Below are positions 1 to 10,794 of a stretch of DNA of 64,000 nucleotides, piece by piece. The translations under genes and the position numbers were made by a program. The notes beneath the pieces were generated by a model that did no database searches, was not told the DNA's origin, and was given only the letters and a program-made list of their open reading frames with translations. Positions within the stretch are counted from its first letter, which is position 1, and each line of letters starts with the position of its first letter. This DNA is from Catonia carolina (Eukaryota; Arthropoda; Insecta; Hemiptera; Achilidae), in NCBI GenBank assembly GCA_035578175.1, contig JAQMRL010000001.1, positions 187,426,783 to 187,490,782 on the forward strand. The letters run 5' to 3'.

Positions 1-59
1 GAAGTGATTTAAAATTGCTTTTCTTACAAATAAAAAAAAATATGACAAATATGACTGCT

Positions 60-235
60 CATTAGCATGCAAGATCTCATAAAAGTATTCACTTTTCCAA
101 TCTGCAAATGGCAATTTCATTTCATTCACCTAGGACACCTTGCTGTCTAATAAAATCAATTACTTTCAGAAGAGAACTCCTAATTAGTATCACATGTTTA
201 CCTCTTCAGTTCCTAAACACACCATTCATTTATTT
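60..235 (+). repeat. Fragment of interspersed repeat family R (copies at 21.55, 42.2 and 52.76 kb)
   Basis: Shares ordered words with the copy at 21553-21960: a 'ccaatctgcaaatggc' block, 'ttcattcacc', 'attactttcagaagagaa', then 'acctcttc' and 'ttcctaaa'. It is an internal piece without visible ends. Confidence 0.6.
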
Positions 236-335
236 TAAAAACACTAACTGGACCTATATTTGAAAGGGATGAACTTTGTGATAAATCAATAAAATTGTAC
301 TAAAATATCGATTAAAGAATAATTTTTTTACTTAC

Positions 336-569
336 TTCATTGTTATTACAACACGCTCTGTGTAAAGCAGTAAGCCATTCAGAATCCTTAGAATTAATTA
401 CGGCACCAGAACTAAGTAAGGCTTCCACAATCTGTGAATCTCCCTTAAATGCAGCAAGATGAAGGGGACATCTACGATTTGTGTCTTTGAAGTTTGGGTC
501 CGCCTTTTCTTGAAGAAGGGCCACAACTTCATCATACATTCCAAAAAATACAGCTCGCACCAAAGGTGG
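336..569 (-). CDS. ANKRD28: Ankyrin-repeat exon, ANKRD28-family (PP6 regulatory subunit-like), second coding exon
   Basis: This exon encodes 78 residues starting PPLVRAVFFGMYDEVV. It contains two ankyrin repeats with the usual CPLHLAAFKGD and TALHRACC turns and a DPNFKD / VINSKDSEW finger. The order and wording match the N-terminus of vertebrate ANKRD28/ANKRD44/ANKRD52, the scaffold subunits of protein phosphatase 6. On the minus strand it is bounded by an acceptor (ttgcag, ending at 570) and a donor (gtaagt, starting at 335). It is an exact multiple of three, phase 0 at both ends, so it joins cleanly to the short exon at 4327-4353. The remaining repeats lie beyond the left edge. I cannot tell which of the three vertebrate paralogs it is closest to; a single insect co-ortholog is likely. 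Confidence 0.88.
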
Positions 570-1128
570 CTGCAATTAAAAACATGTTTTTTTAATTTCC
601 AATTACTGCTAACAACAACACAATTGGAAATTGTCAGTTAAGAGTATTATCCAACTAACTTCACCATTCCCAGACACTTTACAGAGCTGAAAAACTGAAC
701 GAGAGTTATTTTATTTTTTATTTTTCTTTAGACGTTTTGAAGTAGGCACAAAATTATTTACTGTATTTTTGTTTGGTTCTTTTGCACAAATTGTCATTTT
801 GTCTTTTCTCGTTTCGTTTTTTAGTTTATTTGTAAGTGATAGTAACCTCCGAGTCAGGATTAACCTTTGGAGGTACCTAATTTCCATTCCACGTAAAGTA
901 TAAAGTGTATTTTATTTTATGTATATGTTACAAATTGTTGAATTGTTGCGTATGGTTTTGAATTGTTTAATTTCTGTTGTAATATGTTACGAAATGTAGT
1001 GTACTTATGTTAGAATGGAAATAAATTATTATTACTAGTTCTCATGGAAATGGTAGAAAATATTGACAAAACAAAATGCATCTTAATACTCATTGGAGTT
1101 GGTAATTTCTCTAGTAGAGAGTAAATCC
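570..1128. other. Intron sequence of the ANKRD28-family gene, no feature seen
   Basis: AT-rich, with no convincing exon, terminal repeat or conserved word shared with other parts of the window. Confidence 0.4.
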
Positions 1129-1573
1129 TATTGTAAAATTATATTTAATTTTTCCACTGACCTGTTACAGCAGGTATTATCACTTTTTTACCTTTTTTAA
1201 GTAATCCTATTTCCTACTGACATGTTTCAGTGGAACCACCATCATCAGAGGATATACAATTGAGATTAACTTTTATAAAATTTATTTAAATATTTAGACA
1301 TCAGTATAAAACTGAGTTTTATATAAATGACTAAAGATAATACATCTTCTAACGGCTAAACTAAATTTTTTAGAATTTATTGAAATCTTCAGTCGTCAAT
1401 ATGGAATTGCGTTTTGTACAAGATCTGAAATATTAATAAATTTTAAAAAGTTTAGTTTCAATTATACTCTGATAATGGTGGATCCACCAAAACATATCAA
1501 ATAGGAAATAGGATTATATAAAAAAGTTATATAACGACTGTAACTGGTCAGTGGAAAATTATCTACAATACAA
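1129..1573. mobile_element. Foldback MITE with long inverted arms
   Basis: The left arm (from 1129) and the reverse complement of the right arm (ending near 1573) share ttttccactgac, gttacag, taatcctatttcctac and a ggtggaaccaccat/ggtggatccaccat block in the same order. Each arm is roughly 170 bases. No coding capacity. A related end lies at 39830-39915. Confidence 0.65.
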
Positions 1574-1671
1574 TTGAGTAGACTACATGATGCATTATAA
1601 AGCTTTATTAACAGAGACTAAATTTTTCTTTTTCCAAAAAAAAAAAAAATCTGGTGTGAAACACTCACACA

Positions 1672-2609
1672 ACTTTCTCTTGCCAGTGCAAATAATTAAC
1701 AATAAACCTAATATTAGCAATAAAACATAAGAAATAAACAAAAAACTAACCTCAAAAACATAACCTAATTTTAATCATGAGTGAAAGACGCAAAATGAAA
1801 ATCGTACTCAGTTTCGCTTAGAAATACGGAAAATCACTCTTTCTCTCTAAACTAGGCTCTGTAGAGAAAAATGCTCTAAATAAAAGCTGTAGATCTTTTA
1901 ATTTTCTATAAATTTAATTATATACACTTTTGTCGTAAAATGCATTCTAAGGCCAAAATCTTAAAAAAATCGATTTTTCACACGTTTTCGTGAGAAAAAA
2001 ACAGAAAATCGCTAATTACCGCTAAACTAAGCGTTATACAAAAAAATGTTTGAAATAAAAGTTGTAGAATTTTACATTCTCTACAACTTTTATTATATAA
2101 CGTTTTGCACTAAAATGCATATTAAAGCCGCAATCTTAAAAAGAAAATGTTTTTACGTAAAAACAGCCTCACGCAGAATTTCACCAAACATGGCGCCTAC
2201 CCTATCTTGTAGAGAATAAAAAATTGAGTAAACCAGGCGATTTTTAAAAAAATCGTAGGACCAGTTTTTGAGAAAATCGCAAAAAAGTGAAAAATTATAC
2301 GAATAAACTACTACTTCCGGTTGACCGATTTTGATGAAAATGTTCGTGTCGGGTCCGGTAGTGGTATGTAACTTAAGTTTCAAGTTTCAAGTTCATACGA
2401 TGTTCCGTTCTTGAGATATTCTGTTCACACACAGACACAGACACAGACACAGACACAGACACACACACACACACAGACCATTCGCTAAAAACATGTTTTT
2501 TGGGTTCAGGGGGTCTGAAAACGTATAGATCCGGTGAAAACTCGATTTCGAAAAATCGACATGAAAACAATACTTTCCTTCCTATATATTCATATAGGCA
2601 AGAGAAAGT
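1672..2609 (+). mobile_element. MITE family M, near-complete copy (about 0.94 kb)
   Basis: It begins actttctcttgcc and ends ggcaagagaaagt, so the ends form a terminal inverted repeat of about 13 bases. Inside are a hairpin (ataaaagttgtagaa ... ttctctacaacttttat, about 2055-2095), an (AC)n/(ACAGAC)n microsatellite at about 2430-2476, and a conserved block around 2300-2360. It matches copies at 28500-29430 (inverted) and 31473-32385 almost throughout. The minus-strand open frames in it look like chance products of the repeat. No transposase is encoded, so its autonomous partner is unknown. Confidence 0.75.
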
Positions 2610-3402
2610 AAAAAATCAGTTTTTCCCCTAAAAATGGAGTTTCATATTAATACTCTTTACAAACAAAATTTAATTTTTGACAAAAATACTACAAGTATCT
2701 TGAACAGGACACTGTGTACTACAGCTCTTACATCTATAACGTATTACAATTTTTCAAAGCTATAGCAACAACTGATACCAAATCTAATTAATACCTAAAG
2801 TTTCCATTTTAAATATAATTATTCAAACTTTACTCAACTACTGTATACAAAACATGAATTTTTCTTAGCTTAGCAATAATCATAAAAAGTATGTCTGAAT
2901 GCAAGTCAAATTACTGTTTTTATACCTTTTATTAACAAAGACAGCTTGGCTGTAGGCTATTTAATTCTACGCTAAAATAAAATAAAAGCTTAATCATAAT
3001 AATTATAACGATTAAGCTTTTATTTTACTATTATTTAATATAATCAGTTACATAAAACAACCAAAGTATGTATAAGAAATATATACTACTCTATTTAATT
3101 TTTATCAGTGGATAGTTAAAAATGAAAGCAGAATGTTTAAATTTAAAGTGCATACGTAGAAATTAAACTAATTTAAAAACTGCACACTACATAATTTAAT
3201 GTTCAGTAATATCATTAGACATGTCTAATATTATGTACAATTAATTGAAACACAAAAACCTGATACATAAACTTTCAATGTAAAAAATATATAAAACATA
3301 ACATAACTGTCATGTATAAGTAAATAAAAATTACATTTAATCACCAATACAGTAAAGTCACATGAACTCGACTTAATGTGGATCAAGGGATGGTGTCAAG
3401 TT
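2610..3402. other. AT-rich intron sequence, no feature seen
   Basis: Only short A/T-rich inverted words (aagctt...attaagctt near 2985-3020). No coding signal. Confidence 0.4.
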
Positions 3403-3564
3403 TTACAAAAATGAAAAGGAATCATAAACAATTCTTTTTTAAAAAACCTAAGACTGTATAAATTCATGATTATTTCTAAAATAATTATTACAAAAATGAA
3501 AAGGAATCATAAACAATTCTTTTTTAAAAAACCTAAGACTGTATAAATTCATGATTATTTCTAA
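3403..3564. repeat. Tandem duplication, 77-bp unit
   Basis: The block 3403-3479 (ttacaaaaatgaaaaggaat ... tatttctaa) recurs at 3488-3564 with no visible difference, separated by 8 bases. Identity indicates a recent event. Confidence 0.9.
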
Positions 3565-3639
3565 CAAATTTATGTACAAAAAGTATTTATTAAAGAATAA
3601 AATACTAGATAAATGTACATGAGAAACGTTTAAGAAAAA

Positions 3640-4210
3640 ACATATACATGCATCTACTTCTGGGTACAAATTTTTTTGATTTTTTATTGTTTTTTCACTT
3701 TGGTTTCTACATTCAGCTGCCTCATTACAAAGCCTACATAAATACAGAATGTTCATCGCAGATACCCCATCCTGTTCAAAGCACTGCAGTGCTCCTTCAA
3801 GTCCTGCTTTTAAACCTTCACTATGGCTCATCTTCTCACATCTTTCACTCATTTTGACATCTTCATCAAAGTCCTCTTTCTCACTACCTTCATTTCATTT
3901 TACAGCTTTATTATGATCTAATCATCTGCCACAAATGGCTTCATCTAGAGTCATCAATCTCCTAACATCATCATGGGCATAGCTTCTTCACAATCTGAAA
4001 TTCCCTTGAGCAGGTCAAGAAGTTCTTAAGAACTGTCTGTCGCTTCCTGTTTAATTACAGAAAAACTCATAATCAAGATTTACTGAGATCTTGATTTATT
4101 AAGCAGCTTTCTCCAAGAACAAACATGAATTTTTTGTTCAAATTCTTTCCTGAAATCACTCCGCCCACTCTTCTCTACCAATGCTGTTGAGCTTCTAACG
4201 GTTGAGTTTG
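3640..4210 (-). pseudogene. Tigger/pogo-type transposase C-terminal remnant
   Basis: On the minus strand the frame from about 3857 down reads SERCEKMSHSEGLKAGLEGALQ in pieces, followed by CFEQDGVSAMNILYLCRLCNEA. This has the pattern of the C-terminal tail of CENP-B/Tigger-type transposases (MSHxEALKAxExAL...EQ...L..LRR.RD.A). Upstream (to about 4210) are more broken coding-like segments such as LIDHNKAVKCNEGSEKEDFDED. Catalytic motifs are absent, so this is a degraded fragment. Confidence 0.5.
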
Positions 4211-4326
4211 TGAAACTACAATGTATTATGATGCTATTGGTTTGCATTATGAAAAGATAAAAATAAAGTAAAATAAAAACTGATTATTTTACCATTAACA
4301 AAAATTATATGAAAAATATAGCTTAC

Positions 4327-4353
4327 CTCATCACCCAAATCCTGAATCACCAT
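4327..4353 (-). CDS. ANKRD28: Candidate start exon of the ANKRD28-family gene (9 codons)
   Basis: On the minus strand an ATG at 4353 opens the peptide MVIQDLGDE, followed at once by a strong donor (gtaagc, 4326-4321). The phase-0 end joins to PPLVRAVFF in the next exon and gives an N-terminus of the expected length for this family, whose members start within about ten residues of the first repeat. An acceptor (tttctcag, ending at 4428) precedes it, so the exon would be 4327-4427 with about 74 bases of 5' UTR. This is inferred from splice signals and family length; no transcript is available to confirm it. Confidence 0.6.
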
Positions 4354-4427
4354 GATGGCTGCTTTAGTATATCTCTTCAGTCATAGTTTTCATGTAAAAA
4401 TACAATACTTCTTCTTAAAAAAAACAC

Positions 4428-5590
4428 CTGAGAAAAATAACATTTAATAAAGTTGTGTAAAGTGCAATTATTAAGTGTATTATATTAATTCTAGCAAACA
4501 CGTTACCAATTTTAGCATAAATTATTTACTCCAAAAGATATTGCTGGGAGAGCCCTGTTAAGGTGATCAATAGCACATCAATAATAAAACATAACCACCT
4601 GTTTATAATTTTGGGGTAACAGTTTCATAGTGCACTAACAATTTATTAATAAACATATAAGTTTTTTGTTCATAATAGAATACTTTTTAGTTTTCATCAT
4701 AGATAACAAGTTTTCTAGTATCAATAAAATGCAATCTTACACTTTCTATCAATAAAGCAAATTTTGAATCTGTCATGGTATATATAATGTCCAAAAAACA
4801 TTTTTGGTATCTTCCATAACAGTAAAAACAAGATCAAAGACAGAAACAAGTAGAAAATGTTCACTTCAACTAGATAAGGTGTTTCCTATTGTCAGACGCA
4901 ATTTTATTTCACAGTTTTGTATAATACAAGAGGTCTGAATTGTTCAGAAACAAGTACTTAGTGTATAAAATATTCGTATTTGCCAGAATTCTAATAATTT
5001 AATCTGTTCGTTTATTATCAAATATACACATATAATGTGCCCACTAAGATTAAGGATAAGTTTACACAAAATTAAGTTATTAAATAGACATATAGTTGTC
5101 TGTATTATCTGTGTTTGCAATAGAGAACAACAAAATCGCAATAACGACTTTAATTTCCTTTAAAACTGTTATCGGTTTTCTTAACAAGTCAGCTCATTTC
5201 CTCAACTGATAACATCTAAACAAGGTTTTAATAACTGAAGGAAAGTATAAAACCACATAATACTTTTGTGTTAAGTATTATACTACATTAAAAGTCTTTC
5301 AAAAAATTAAGAACCGGTAACTAAAATGTGGAATATTACTTTACCTAACCAAAAGGGCTACTGGCTAACCTATTATTAGTTACAGTACGGTTCTTACCAT
5401 TGATTAATCACAAAATAAGGAACTCGGGCTTATTTACATATTTAATTGTATTATGCTATAAAAATATTAAACTTGTTTGCTTATCACGGTTGGTCAAATT
5501 ATAAAATCGCTACCGTACAAAACGCATTCTAGAAACTACATTTAATTCGTCTATTGAACTTCACATGCTTGAGAGCAGTCGGATCCTTTA
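4428..5590. other. Presumed 5' UTR intron of the ANKRD28-family gene
   Basis: AT-rich, with no exon, repeat end or RNA gene that I can support. Confidence 0.35.
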
Positions 5591-5690
5591 CCTCATCATC
5601 TCTCATTCATCTTGAAACATGGTCGCTCGCTGAGGTGATGAACGAAATTTACAACGCTAGAAAGTGCGTAATAGAACACAACTTAGTGAA
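5591..5690 (-). other. Candidate noncoding first exon of the ANKRD28-family gene
   Basis: On the minus strand the sequence running down to a donor (gag/gtaaag at 5590) is locally richer in CG (gcgagcgacc) than its surroundings. It would supply the 5' UTR spliced to the acceptor at 4428. The upper limit is a guess. Confidence 0.3.
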
Positions 5691-6150
5691 GTCATTGTTC
5701 AGTTAGCAACATTGATAAGCCAATAATAGAATCAAATAAGAAATGCTAAATATTTTTTAATTAGCAGATCTGCTAATGTCAGAATAGAAAAATTAAAAAG
5801 AAAGAGTTTAAAATAATTCTGTTTAAAAGGAACCTCAAAAAGAGAGTACATAATGTAGCAAGAAAAATTTTTAAAAAGTCTGTGAAGAATACTTTTCGAA
5901 TATCTTATGACGGCACTTTTTGTAAGATTTCCTTACATGTTGAATTACACAGTTATTCACATTATGCATCTGGATATTAAATATAATTCAATGTGTACCA
6001 ATTTTTAATGCATAATTAATTCTGGAGTTGATGTATGTGTTGCTAGACTGTTGGTAATATTCACTTTTGTATAGTCTTGCTAATCAATCAGCTGTTTGCA
6101 TAAAAACAGAAGCATTACTTCATTGAGGTGTTTGTTTTGATCATGATAGA
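5691..6150. promoter_or_regulatory. Probable divergent promoter region
   Basis: This is the interval between the presumed first exon of the ANKRD28-family gene (minus) and the presumed first exon of the C2orf42 homolog (plus). No TATA box or other core element stands out. The assignment rests only on the head-to-head arrangement of the two genes and the two flanking donors. Confidence 0.3.
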
Positions 6151-6245
6151 ATATTTTTCTGCTTCATTTGTTGGAAGTTCGTCAGTAGCGTTTAGTTGCT
6201 AAATTACAATTATGGTACCATAGTTTGTTAAGGAACATCTGATTG
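6150..6245 (+). other. Candidate noncoding first exon of the C2orf42 homolog
   Basis: A strong donor (gattg/gtaagt) follows 6245. The next acceptor in front of the C2orf42 start codon is at 13141-13143 (a T-rich tract, then acag), so that exon must be joined to a 5' UTR exon upstream. This is the best-looking candidate donor on the plus strand before the transposon at 6934. Start coordinate unknown. Confidence 0.3.
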
Positions 6246-6929
6246 GTAAGTAATTTTTTGAGGTATTTTAGAAATAGATTTTGAATAGTTAGCTGAAATA
6301 AACGTTACAGTGTTATATTTTGAAATATAATTAAGAGTATTAGCAAAACTAATACTTTTCGTTTAAAAGTGTTTGTCATATTTTCATTGTCTGTTGTTTT
6401 AGCCTGTTCCCTACTTGTGTTGAAGCCGTAATTTATTAAATAGTTGTTATTCTAACCTAGATGTGTACACCCATTTTATTACCGGTACATTCTGTGTACC
6501 TACGTTGTGTACGTTTGCTGGCACTGTCGATTGGAAACTAACTCTTATTTTACCTTAATTGGCTTATCCACATTGCGCTAAATATTACATCATAATAGAA
6601 CACAAGATATAATCGTTCGTGTGGTAGGGTTACCTGACGTTTGTCTTTTGATATTTAAATCTCCGGTTTAACTGGAAATTGAGTGCTGTTATTCAAAAGA
6701 TTCAAGAAAAAGGATGAAAACCAAGCTAGTGTCATTTATTGGACATATTGGGGATGGAAATCACTTCAGTTATAATTGGAGAAATCAGGTGATGAGTGTC
6801 ATAAGTGATTGGGTTTTGCTGCAGACTCATTAGAAAATATTGTCAGATTAAAATTGTAAATAATCAACATAGAAGTCCTATATTACTAAATGTGTTATTA
6901 AACATTTCAAAAGTAAGTTTGAAAATATA

Positions 6930-6933
6930 ATTT
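6930..6933. repeat. Target-site duplication, left (ATTT)
   Basis: ATTT immediately left of the terminal repeat, matched by ATTT at 10791-10794. Confidence 0.7.
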
Positions 6934-7222
6934 GAGGCGCTCAGCGCCAAAGTGACCTAAGCGACAAATTTTAGGATTTTATGTTTTTATACTATATGCA
7001 TTAAGATTATCTTGTTTTACAATGCCAAACAAGCCCGAGTGACAGAAAAATAGGGAAATTTATTATTTTAATGCCGGTTTGTTTTGGCACACTTGTAAAA
7101 ACATTCCGTCCTCAAAGCCAGACTGATCTAACAACCGTTTACATGTGCGTTTTGCCATAAGGTTAAAGTGTGTTGTGTAGTGTTGAAGTTTTTTACATTT
7201 AAAAACAGTTTTAAAAACAAAA

Positions 7223-7292
7223 ATGAATAACCAAAGGACTTTAAGGATTTTAGAAATGTGTCAAAATACCTTTAATAAAGACAGAACTGAAG
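7223..7292 (+). CDS. Transposase exon 1 of the Sola-like element
   Basis: An ATG at 7223 opens the peptide MNNQRTLRILEMCQNTFNK and runs 23 codons plus one base to a strong donor (gaag/gtaagc). The acceptor at 7814 (ttcttttacag) restores a glycine codon and continues in frame with GSNTDSIKKV. A short basic and hydrophobic opening peptide on its own exon is plausible for the related insect proteins. Alternatively, translation could begin without splicing at the ATG at 7775 (MSNVPTKTSC), in the same frame as exon 2. Predicted intron: 7293-7814. Confidence 0.6.
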
Positions 7293-7814
7293 GTAAGCTT
7301 GCAATAATTTATTAATATAGCATTCTGGTCAATTCACGTATTTTGTAGGTTAGTTTTAGAGCGTCACTTTTGATGTTAATAACATTAAAACGTCAACAGT
7401 TTTTTAATAATGCAATATCTGAAAATAATCATTCAGTTGTTTTCTTTCTAGAAAATAATCAGTAAATGAGGCATGCTTTTTTATAAAAAGTATAATGTAA
7501 TGATATTAGCGTGATGTACTAGGCTGTGGAACCGACACATTTTTGAATTTTTAGCTTTAAATTTTATAATGTGGAAGGTTTCAATGAAACAGGCACTTAT
7601 AAAATGATTAGTTAAAGATGTAAAAATAGTTTTATAGTGCGTGAAGTAGTGAACAAGCATAATAAATGCCAAAATAGGTGTAACTGGCACATAAGTCAGT
7701 TTGGCATTTGTTTTTGTCCGATCCCTGGCGCTTAGATTTGTTTTGGTGGTTAGGCTGCTTTGGCATATAACAATATGTCAAATGTACCCACTAAAACAAG
7801 CTGTTCTTTTACAG

Positions 7815-10116
7815 GTTCCAATACCGATTCCATCAAAAAAGTCAAAAAAATAGGATCCCAGAACGAAAACATAATTAAAGGAGCCACAAAGGATGTACAT
7901 TTAGACAATAATTGCAAAATAATAAACAATCAGTCTAACGAAAAGGAAAATGTAGTAGGCCTAAATGAAGCTTTAGACAATGACTTTATTTTTCTTGAAG
8001 ACATTATTGTTGATAACATAGACATTTTAAATTCTTCAGTTATTGATAATGTAACCTTTGATATTCTTATTCTGAAGACCTAGTAGGCCTAATTGAAAAA
8101 CATGGGAATGAATCTATTACAAATTTGGAAGTGAATGAAACTGAACTTTCAAATTTGAAACAGATTGATAAACCTAATGAAATAATTGTAGAATCACCAG
8201 AAAATAGAAACCTAAACCTAGCTGAACCTGTAGATAGTGAAAATTTTGAGGTAAACAATAATGGAACTACAAATGTTACGCCTGAACCTGAACTTGAACT
8301 TAGTGAAACAAGTGATGTTGAATCTGGAAATACAAAAAAAATGAGTAGAAAAAGGAAGAGAGATGAAAGCGCTTGGAAGAAAAACGTTAGAAAAAGGTTA
8401 AGAAACTTAGGTGAAGAATATATTTCGGTGAAAGGGAAAACTGTTGAGGAAAAACAGTTTAGGTTTTTTGAGTGTAAATGTTCTTTTAATTGTAGAAACC
8501 ATTTTGACTCTGCAATGCGTGAGAATATACATAAATATTTTTATAATTTACAAGAATGGAAACTTCAAACCATGTACATTCAGTCTAAAGTTAAGATAAA
8601 TGAAGTTAAGCGAAAACGCACAAATAAAGATGTAAGCAGGAGAAGTTTTTCTCGCCACTATTTTTTTACAGATTCAAAAGGAAACGATAGGGAGGTATGT
8701 AAAAATGTATTTAAACACACACTAAGAATTTCTGACCAAAGAATAGCTCATGCAATTAAAAAAACCACACCTGAAGACTTAAGGGGAAAACATGTACCCT
8801 ACAATAAAACATCATCATCAACAACAGATCATGTAAGACATTTCATAAAAAAATTCCCAGCGTATAAATCACATTATTCACGCAAAAAAAACCCGCATCG
8901 ACTCTACCTGTCACCCTCACTTAACATGAACATTATGTACAAGCTATACTTAGATCACTGTAAAGAAGAGACTCTAGAGATAAAGCCCTGCAGCCTTTTT
9001 GTTTTTAGAGAGGTTTTCAATAATGATTTTAACCTTCATTTTCACCCACCGCTAAAGGATACATGCAAAAAATGTAATATTTTTAAAAATCAGATTGACA
9101 ATACTGATAACGAAGGGGAAAAACAAAAATTTAAAGAGGCTCTTAAAACACATCATGAAGCAGCGGAAAAAGCAAGAGAAACATTAAAAGCAGACATAAA
9201 TTTTAGCAAGGAAAGTTGTGACACCATTGTAATTTGTTTTGACCTAATGAAGACCCTCCCTACTCCAGATTTGGATGTTGGTATATGTTATTACAAAAGA
9301 CAGTTATGGACATATTTACTTGGTATCCATAACTTAACTACAAATGAAGTTTTTAATTATATATGGCACGAGGCTATTGCGTCGAGAGGTCCTGAAGAAA
9401 TAGCCTCATGCCTTTTGCATTTTTTTGAAAATCATGCCCAAAACAAAGCTAGAATTATCATGTACAGCGATCAATGCGGCGGGCAAAATAAAAATATAAA
9501 AATGTATAATATGATGAATTATGCTGTACACAGTGACCGTTTTAAAGTGGAACTGATTGACCATAAGTTTTTAGTCTCAGGACATTCATTTTTAGCATGT
9601 GACCAAGACTTTGGTCTAATTGAAAAAGAAAAGAGGTATCACAAACAAATCTACCTACCTTCTGACTGGGCAAAAGTTGCAAAATCTGCTTCAAAAAAGA
9701 AACCTTTTATTGTCCATGAAATGGGTACAGAAAACTTATTTTCTTGTACACAATTACTCAAACGAGTAACGAACCGAAAAAAGACTCATGTTGGAGGTCC
9801 TGTCAAATGGAGAGACATGGTACATATTCAAATTAGGAGAGGAAATGATTTGAAAATGCTTTACAAGAGCTGTTTTGAAGAGGAAGTTCCTTTTTCTGAG
9901 GTAGATCTCAAGAAGAGGAAAGCCGAATGTTCATTTCCCGAACATCTACCAATTTTATATACTCATGGGCGACAAGTGGATGCAAAAAAAGTTAAAGATA
10001 TTGGTGAGTTATTGCAATTCATCCCACCTATAGCCCATGAGTTCTACAAGAAACTTCATCCCTCCAACGAAGTGGAAGAGAAGCTGTTTACCTCGAGCAG
10101 TGAAGATGAAGATTGA
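7815..10116 (+). CDS. Transposase exon 2 of the Sola-like element (one apparent frameshift)
   Basis: The main frame, 8125-10116, has 663 codons including an upstream non-ATG segment. Seen in it, by residue of that frame: a basic nuclear-signal-like stretch KKMSRKRKRD (71-80), a cysteine cluster CKCSFNC (117-123), a CKKC knuckle (314-317), a likely first catalytic Asp in CFDLMKTLPTP (373), a second in MYSDQCGGQNKN (449), and an acidic CDQDFGLIEKEK segment (492-502) that could give the third acidic residue. The tail is acidic (TSSSEDED). The family is the large set of insect proteins with this SDQCGGQNKN motif, which look like RNase H-fold DDE/D transposases. The first part (7815-8083) is in another frame and stops at 8081; the main frame is open back to a stop at 8059. 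The two overlap around 8062-8080, so a one-base indel there separates the halves. Repaired length would be about 790 residues. Confidence 0.8.
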
Positions 10117-10790
10117 AATTAATACTTTAACTTAAAATAATTATGAAAATTTTTTGTTTAATATGTATCTTTTTGTTCATACTTTTTTTACAATAAATAA
10201 GTTTTTTACATTTTTATTTTTTTTAATTTAGTCCTACCTTAAAACATGAATATTTTACTCTTAAGCAGTTTACAGTATCTGTGCCAAAGCACACTAACCA
10301 CCACTACACTGACCTATGATAAGTGCCAAAGGAGTCTAAGCACCAGTATGCCTCTTTTATTGTTATAAAACCATTATTTTCACCTAAAGAGAATTTTTAA
10401 TACTATGTCTTGTTATACTTTTATGTTTTAACCTAGGAAATAACTTGAAAAGTGCCTGATTTTTCCATAAACAAAAATAATCTTAACAATGTGTAATAGA
10501 GCCATAGTGTTCTAACCTCCAAGTATTTTCGCCCTAACTGCCACTAACATGTAACAGTTGCAATGCCAGAGTATGTTAAGTGCCATTTTAAATCTTTATT
10601 TTTTGTTAAATCAATATTAAAATGTCACCAACATTTGTTTGTTGTTAGGTTGAATGACAAATCTCAATTAGAGATATGTAATTAAAAAAATGTAAATTTA
10701 ACAACGTTTTAAAGTTATGCTTAAACTTGTGCAGCCATTTTCTCAAAATCAACTGTGTGGTGCTTAAGTCACTTTGGCGCTGAGCGCCTC

Positions 10791-10794
10791 ATTT
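10791..10794. repeat. Target-site duplication, right (ATTT)
   Basis: Matches 6930-6933. Confidence 0.7.

Larger units (their letters stand above)
6934..10790 (+). mobile_element. Complete Sola-like DNA transposon, 3857 bp
   Basis: The ends are inverted repeats of about 31 bases with two mismatches, beginning gaggcgctcagcgccaaagt. Within each lies an odd-centred palindrome, ggcgct-c-agcgcc. The element is flanked by ATTT on both sides. Beyond the terminal repeats the 7-mer TGCCAAA/TTTGGCA occurs at 7023, 7083, 7667, 7700, 7759, 10282 and 10324, as expected of subterminal transposase-binding sites. It encodes one transposase in two exons, with AATAAA near 10193 after the stop. Four-base duplications are typical of Sola elements, but the superfamily call is an inference that needs a profile search. 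It sits in sense orientation in the presumed first intron of C2orf42. Confidence 0.85.

Noticed and set aside
2153..2570. Two minus-strand frames that also appear, altered, in other copies (28488-28745, 32064-32400)
   Set aside because: They lie in the noncoding MITE family M, differ in frame and stops between copies and include a microsatellite.
3448..3640. C-terminal extension of the 134-residue minus frame
   Set aside because: Only the first part resembles a Tigger tail; the rest reads through AT-rich tandem-duplicated DNA.
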